64,000 nucleotides of DNA, taken from NCBI GenBank assembly GCA_039105265.1, contig JAPFFF010000003.1, positions 4,774,001 through 4,838,000 of the forward strand, given 5' to 3'. The notes below the pieces were generated by a model. It was given only the letters and a program-made list of their open reading frames with translations, was not told the DNA's origin and made no database searches. Made by a program: the position numbers and the translations under genes. Shown here piece by piece: positions 60,963 through 64,000 of the stretch. The first letter of the stretch is position 1. Each line of letters opens with the position of its first letter. This DNA is from Tritrichomonas musculus. Its lineage: Eukaryota > Parabasalia > Tritrichomonadida > Tritrichomonadidae.

Positions 60963-63900
60963 ATGAAATCCTCGATCACTCCAGAGAGTATCAAAAAAGT
61001 GACCGAGTTCGATCAACTTCAAACAATATGTATCGGTGTTATAAAACAGCGCGATAAAGTTTCCATCCAAAATACGCAAATACAAAAAGAATTAGAAGAG
61101 CTTAAAGGACAATTACAGCCACTTCAAGAAACAATTCAGAGTTTACTAGTTGCAAAATCAGAAAAAGAAACTGAACTCGCTAAATCCAAACAAGAAATCG
61201 CAGAGTTACAAAAAAAGATTTTATCTTTTCATCAATTACAAAACGATATTGGCTTAGCGCATCAAAATGAAGTCGAAGAACTCACTCAAAAAAATAAATT
61301 ATTAGAAGAAAAAGTAAATTTCCTTCTTTTAGAAAATGAAAAAAATAAAAAAGATATTAATACCAAACCGAAAGATGACGCCGATCTTTTATCTCTTTTC
61401 CCTTCCGAAAATACAATCAATCAAAAGGAAGTCAATAACGCTTCTCCTTCCAATTTAATTACGAATTCAAATTCAACTCAAAAAGAAGACGTTGAAGCCC
61501 TCCAAGAAATGATCAATAATCTCATGAAATCAAAAGAAAAATACGAAAATGACATTTTCAACCTAAAAGAAGAAAATTCATCTCTCAAGCAAAATAATGA
61601 TACAATGAACGAGACACTAAACAGCCTCCTCATGAAGCAGGCAGACAACGAAAACAAGCTGACAACAGAAATGAAGGAACAGCGTGAAAAAGCTGAAAAC
61701 GAACAGACAAAATTAAAGAAAATGAACAAAGAATTCGCGAAGGCAATACGCGTGCTGCAGAGCGAGCTGAAGGCATGCAAGGAAGAGATCGAGACGAAGG
61801 ACGAAAAGATCAGCCAGCTCACACAGCTCGCAGAGTCCAAAGAAGAAGAAATAACGAGCCTAATCGCAGCATTTGACGAAGAAAAGAAGAAACTCGAAGC
61901 AAGCACAAAAAGTGCACAAAATGTCGCCGATAGCCTGATTGACATTGACGATCATGAAGATCAAGCTGGCGCCGCCGAAATTGAGGGCTTGAAGAAGAAG
62001 AGCAGCGAGCAGGCAAGTGAAATCGATCGGCTGAAGAGGAGCAATAATGAACTGCTCGCTGAAATCAACAGTTTGAAGAAGAACAACGCACAGGCAAGTG
62101 AAGTTGATCAGCTGATAAATAACAGCAATGAACTGCTGACTGAAATTGAGAACTTGAAGAAGAGGAACGGCGAACAAGTAAGTGTGACCGATCAACTGAA
62201 AAATAACAACAATGAATTGTTAACTGAAATCAGCAGTTTGAAGAAGAGGAACGGCGAACAAGTAAGTGAAATTGACCAACTGAAGAAGAACAATGATGAA
62301 TTGTTAACTGAAATCAGCAGTTTGAAGAAGAAGAACGGCGAACAAGTAAGTGTGATTGACCAACTGAAGAAGAGCAATGATGAGCTGTTAACTGAAATTG
62401 AATGTTTGAAGAAGAGGAACGGCGAGATGGCGGACGAAATTAAAAGGCTGAATGGCGCAGTCAGCGACAGCAGGTCGGCAGTTGAGCGGAGTTCTGGCTT
62501 GATGCTTGAGAATGCCAGAAGCGAGCTCGAGCACGCGAGGCGCGACCTTGCATCCAAGGAGGCTGAACTGGCCAGTCTCAGAGACGCAAGCGCAGCCAGC
62601 AAAAGCGACAGTGAGAAGCTCCAGGCTGAGAATGCAGCGCTGAAGTCGTCACTCGCCGCGCAGTCCTCAGAGGCGGAGAGGCTCAAGGCCGAGTGCGACA
62701 GCCTCGCTGCGAAAGTCAGCCACCTCGAGAACGACGTCATTGCAGAGAAGGAGGAGCAGATCAAGTCAGCTATCGAAGAGAAGTCGCAGACTCTCCAGAA
62801 GCTGGCGAGCTTGGAGAGCCTCATCAACAGCGCCAGCCAGGAAGGCGTCGGCGGCGCTGAGCAGGTGACTCCTAGAGAGAAAATTCTGGATCTTTTGAAT
62901 CAGATCGACCGGATAAGCAAAGAAAAAGTGGAGAATGAAGAAGAAATTCGGTCCTTGAAAAAGAAGGTTTTATCTCTGACAAGCGAGAAGAATGAAGCGC
63001 AAAGTCAGCTCGCCCAGGAGCGGGAGAAGAAGGAGGAACTCATGAAGGAGGTTGAGACGGTTAGATCCACTTTTTCAGAACATGAAAACAGTGAGAAAGA
63101 GAATCTTCAACTAAGGCAAAAAATTGAAAATCTCGAATCTCAAAAAAGTTCGTTGGAAGAAAATTTGAATACTTTACAACAGGAAAAGAGTGAAGTTGAA
63201 AGTTCCTTGAATTCATTGAAAGAAAATTTTGCCAGCCAAACGAACAAAGTCCAACAAATTTTGAATGATCGTGAAGAGTTGTCAAAAACTCAAAGAAACC
63301 GTTTAAATTCACTTCGCGAGCAGGTTGACGTACTGAAATCAGATAACGATACAATCAAGGCCAAATATGGTCAATTACAAAAAGAGAAAGAAGAAATTGA
63401 ATTGAAATTGAAAGAGCAAATTGAGAAGTTTACAACATCCAAAAAAGAGTCAGACAGCCAAATTGAAAGCACCAATGAATCGCTTGAAAAAGTGACAAAA
63501 AAGTGCCAATCATTAGAGTTACAGAACCAAGAACTTTTGAGTCAAATCAAACAAACCTCTGAAAAATGTCAAGTTCAAGAAACCGAAATAACCGCCTTCA
63601 AAACCAAGGTTTCATCACTGACAGAATTGACCAAAACGGTTACTGAATTGAGAGAACAGAATGGCTCATTGAATTCCCAATTGAATGACATATCGGCCAA
63701 GTTCACACAAATACAGAACAAGAACGCGGAATCACAAAACGCCAACGAGTCGCTCCGCTGCGAAATCGCAACAATCCAGTGCCAGAACAACGAGCTGTCA
63801 AGCAAAATGAAAGAGTTCGAGCAGCTGAAGATGAGCCACAACAGCCTCTCAGAAAACCACCTGCAGCTCGAAGACCAGTATGAAACACTGAAGGCGAGTT

Positions 63901-64000
63901 CGTCTCAGATGAAGATCGACAACGACTCGTTGAAGCGGCAGCTCGAAGACCTCCAAGAAGTTGTCAACAAGAAGGACAAGTCGATCATAAAATTGAAAAC
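60963..64000 (+). CDS. Giant coiled-coil protein, C-terminus beyond window
   Basis: The ATG at 60963 opens a frame that reaches the right edge (1012 codons, no stop). The protein begins MKSSITPESIKKVTEFDQL and is almost wholly heptad-patterned coiled coil, broken by a short Ser/Asn/Pro linker (~155-178, NASPSNLITNSNS). A block of 27-28-residue repeats lies at about 343-495. The frame is absent from simple ORF lists because it has no stop inside the window. Composition shifts sharply: ~61740-62880 and the last 300 bp are rich in G and C, the rest AT-rich. The role is unknown; a structural scaffold is likely. Confidence 0.9.
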   Translation, partial: MKSSITPESIKKVTEFDQLQTICIGVIKQRDKVSIQNTQIQKELEELKGQLQPLQETIQSLLVAKSEKETELAKSKQEIAELQKKILSFHQLQNDIGLAHQNEVEELTQKNKLLEEKVNFLLLENEKNKKDINTKPKDDADLLSLFPSENTINQKEVNNASPSNLITNSNSTQKEDVEALQEMINNLMKSKEKYENDIFNLKEENSSLKQNNDTMNETLNSLLMKQADNENKLTTEMKEQREKAENEQTKLKKMNKEFAKAIRVLQSELKACKEEIETKDEKISQLTQLAESKEEEITSLIAAFDEEKKKLEASTKSAQNVADSLIDIDDHEDQAGAAEIEGLKKKSSEQASEIDRLKRSNNELLAEINSLKKNNAQASEVDQLINNSNELLTEIENLKKRNGEQVSVTDQLKNNNNELLTEISSLKKRNGEQVSEIDQLKKNNDELLTEISSLKKKNGEQVSVIDQLKKSNDELLTEIECLKKRNGEMADEIKRLNGAVSDSRSAVERSSGLMLENARSELEHARRDLASKEAELASLRDASAASKSDSEKLQAENAALKSSLAAQSSEAERLKAECDSLAAKVSHLENDVIAEKEEQIKSAIEEKSQTLQKLASLESLINSASQEGVGGAEQVTPREKILDLLNQIDRISKEKVENEEEIRSLKKKVLSLTSEKNEAQSQLAQEREKKEELMKEVETVRSTFSEHENSEKENLQLRQKIENLESQKSSLEENLNTLQQEKSEVESSLNSLKENFASQTNKVQQILNDREELSKTQRNRLNSLREQVDVLKSDNDTIKAKYGQLQKEKEEIELKLKEQIEKFTTSKKESDSQIESTNESLEKVTKKCQSLELQNQELLSQIKQTSEKCQVQETEITAFKTKVSSLTELTKTVTELREQNGSLNSQLNDISAKFTQIQNKNAESQNANESLRCEIATIQCQNNELSSKMKEFEQLKMSHNSLSENHLQLEDQYETLKASSSQMKIDNDSLKRQLEDLQEVVNKKDKSIIKLK
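61989..62450 (+). repeat. In-frame 81/84-bp repeats encoding 27-28-residue coiled-coil units
   Basis: Units start with LKK at 61989, 62073, 62154, 62238, 62322 and 62406. The consensus is LKKRNGEQVSEIDQL followed by KKNNDELLTEISS. A 28-residue unit equals four heptads, so the coiled-coil phase is kept; the second unit has 27 residues. Confidence 0.9.

Noticed and set aside
1-64000. tRNA and rRNA genes
   Set aside because: I looked for T-loop (GGTTCRANTCC) and conserved rRNA blocks by eye on both strands and saw none; a covariance-model scan would be decisive.

Overview
The window looks like a parabasalid (trichomonad) nuclear genome, most likely Tritrichomonas or a close relative. The non-coding DNA is very AT-rich. 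Genes are almost all single open frames without obvious introns. Several start codons sit 10-30 nt behind TCAYW initiator-like motifs, as known for Trichomonas vaginalis. There are flagellar or dynein-type genes, giant coiled-coil proteins and many DNA-transposon remains. I could run no database search, so the species call is an inference.

Layout. 1-10.5 kb holds host genes: a very long disordered protein running off the left edge, a tail-anchored coiled-coil protein, MEMO1, a Rab GTPase and calnexin. 11.0-13.1 kb is a complete-looking pogo-like DNA transposon with ~310 bp terminal inverted repeats. 13.1-20.1 kb is a transposon graveyard: short tandem repeats, foldbacks, and decayed DDE, possible MULE and Merlin transposase remnants, plus unrecognised coding debris. 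20.1-23.0 kb holds ALG13, an RSPH14-like armadillo protein and a TRIC-like channel. 23.4-27.5 kb is accessory DNA: a ~261 bp tandem repeat, an intact MULE-like transposase with a 30-bp repeat array upstream, and a 575-bp non-autonomous element with a 7-bp target duplication. 28.1-40.2 kb holds a 2027-residue coiled-coil protein, an LC8 dynein light chain with an acidic tail, a TTLL polyglutamylase-type gene with a frame break near its 5' end, a TALE-like homeodomain protein, a coiled-coil protein and an atypical Rho GTPase. 40.2-43.7 kb is AT-rich DNA containing an 813-bp TIR element flanked by TTAA. 43.7-64 kb holds a charged single-helix protein, a degenerate prolyl-tRNA synthetase paralogue, an acidic disordered protein, NDP kinase, a 1950-residue solenoid protein, a tandem WH2 actin-binding protein and a second giant coiled-coil protein that runs off the right edge.

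Themes. Cytoskeleton and flagellum (LC8, TTLL, RSPH14-like, WH2, Rho, large coiled coils) and the ER/endomembrane system (calnexin, ALG13, TRIC-like, Rab, tail-anchored coiled coil) dominate. The best leads are the synthetase paralogue with eroded catalytic motifs but a kept editing domain, the Rho protein with altered switch residues, the TALE homeodomain protein, the TTLL frame break, the transposable elements with readable ends, and abrupt GC-rich blocks inside coiled-coil genes. I saw no tRNA, rRNA or CRISPR, and no clear virus-like element.
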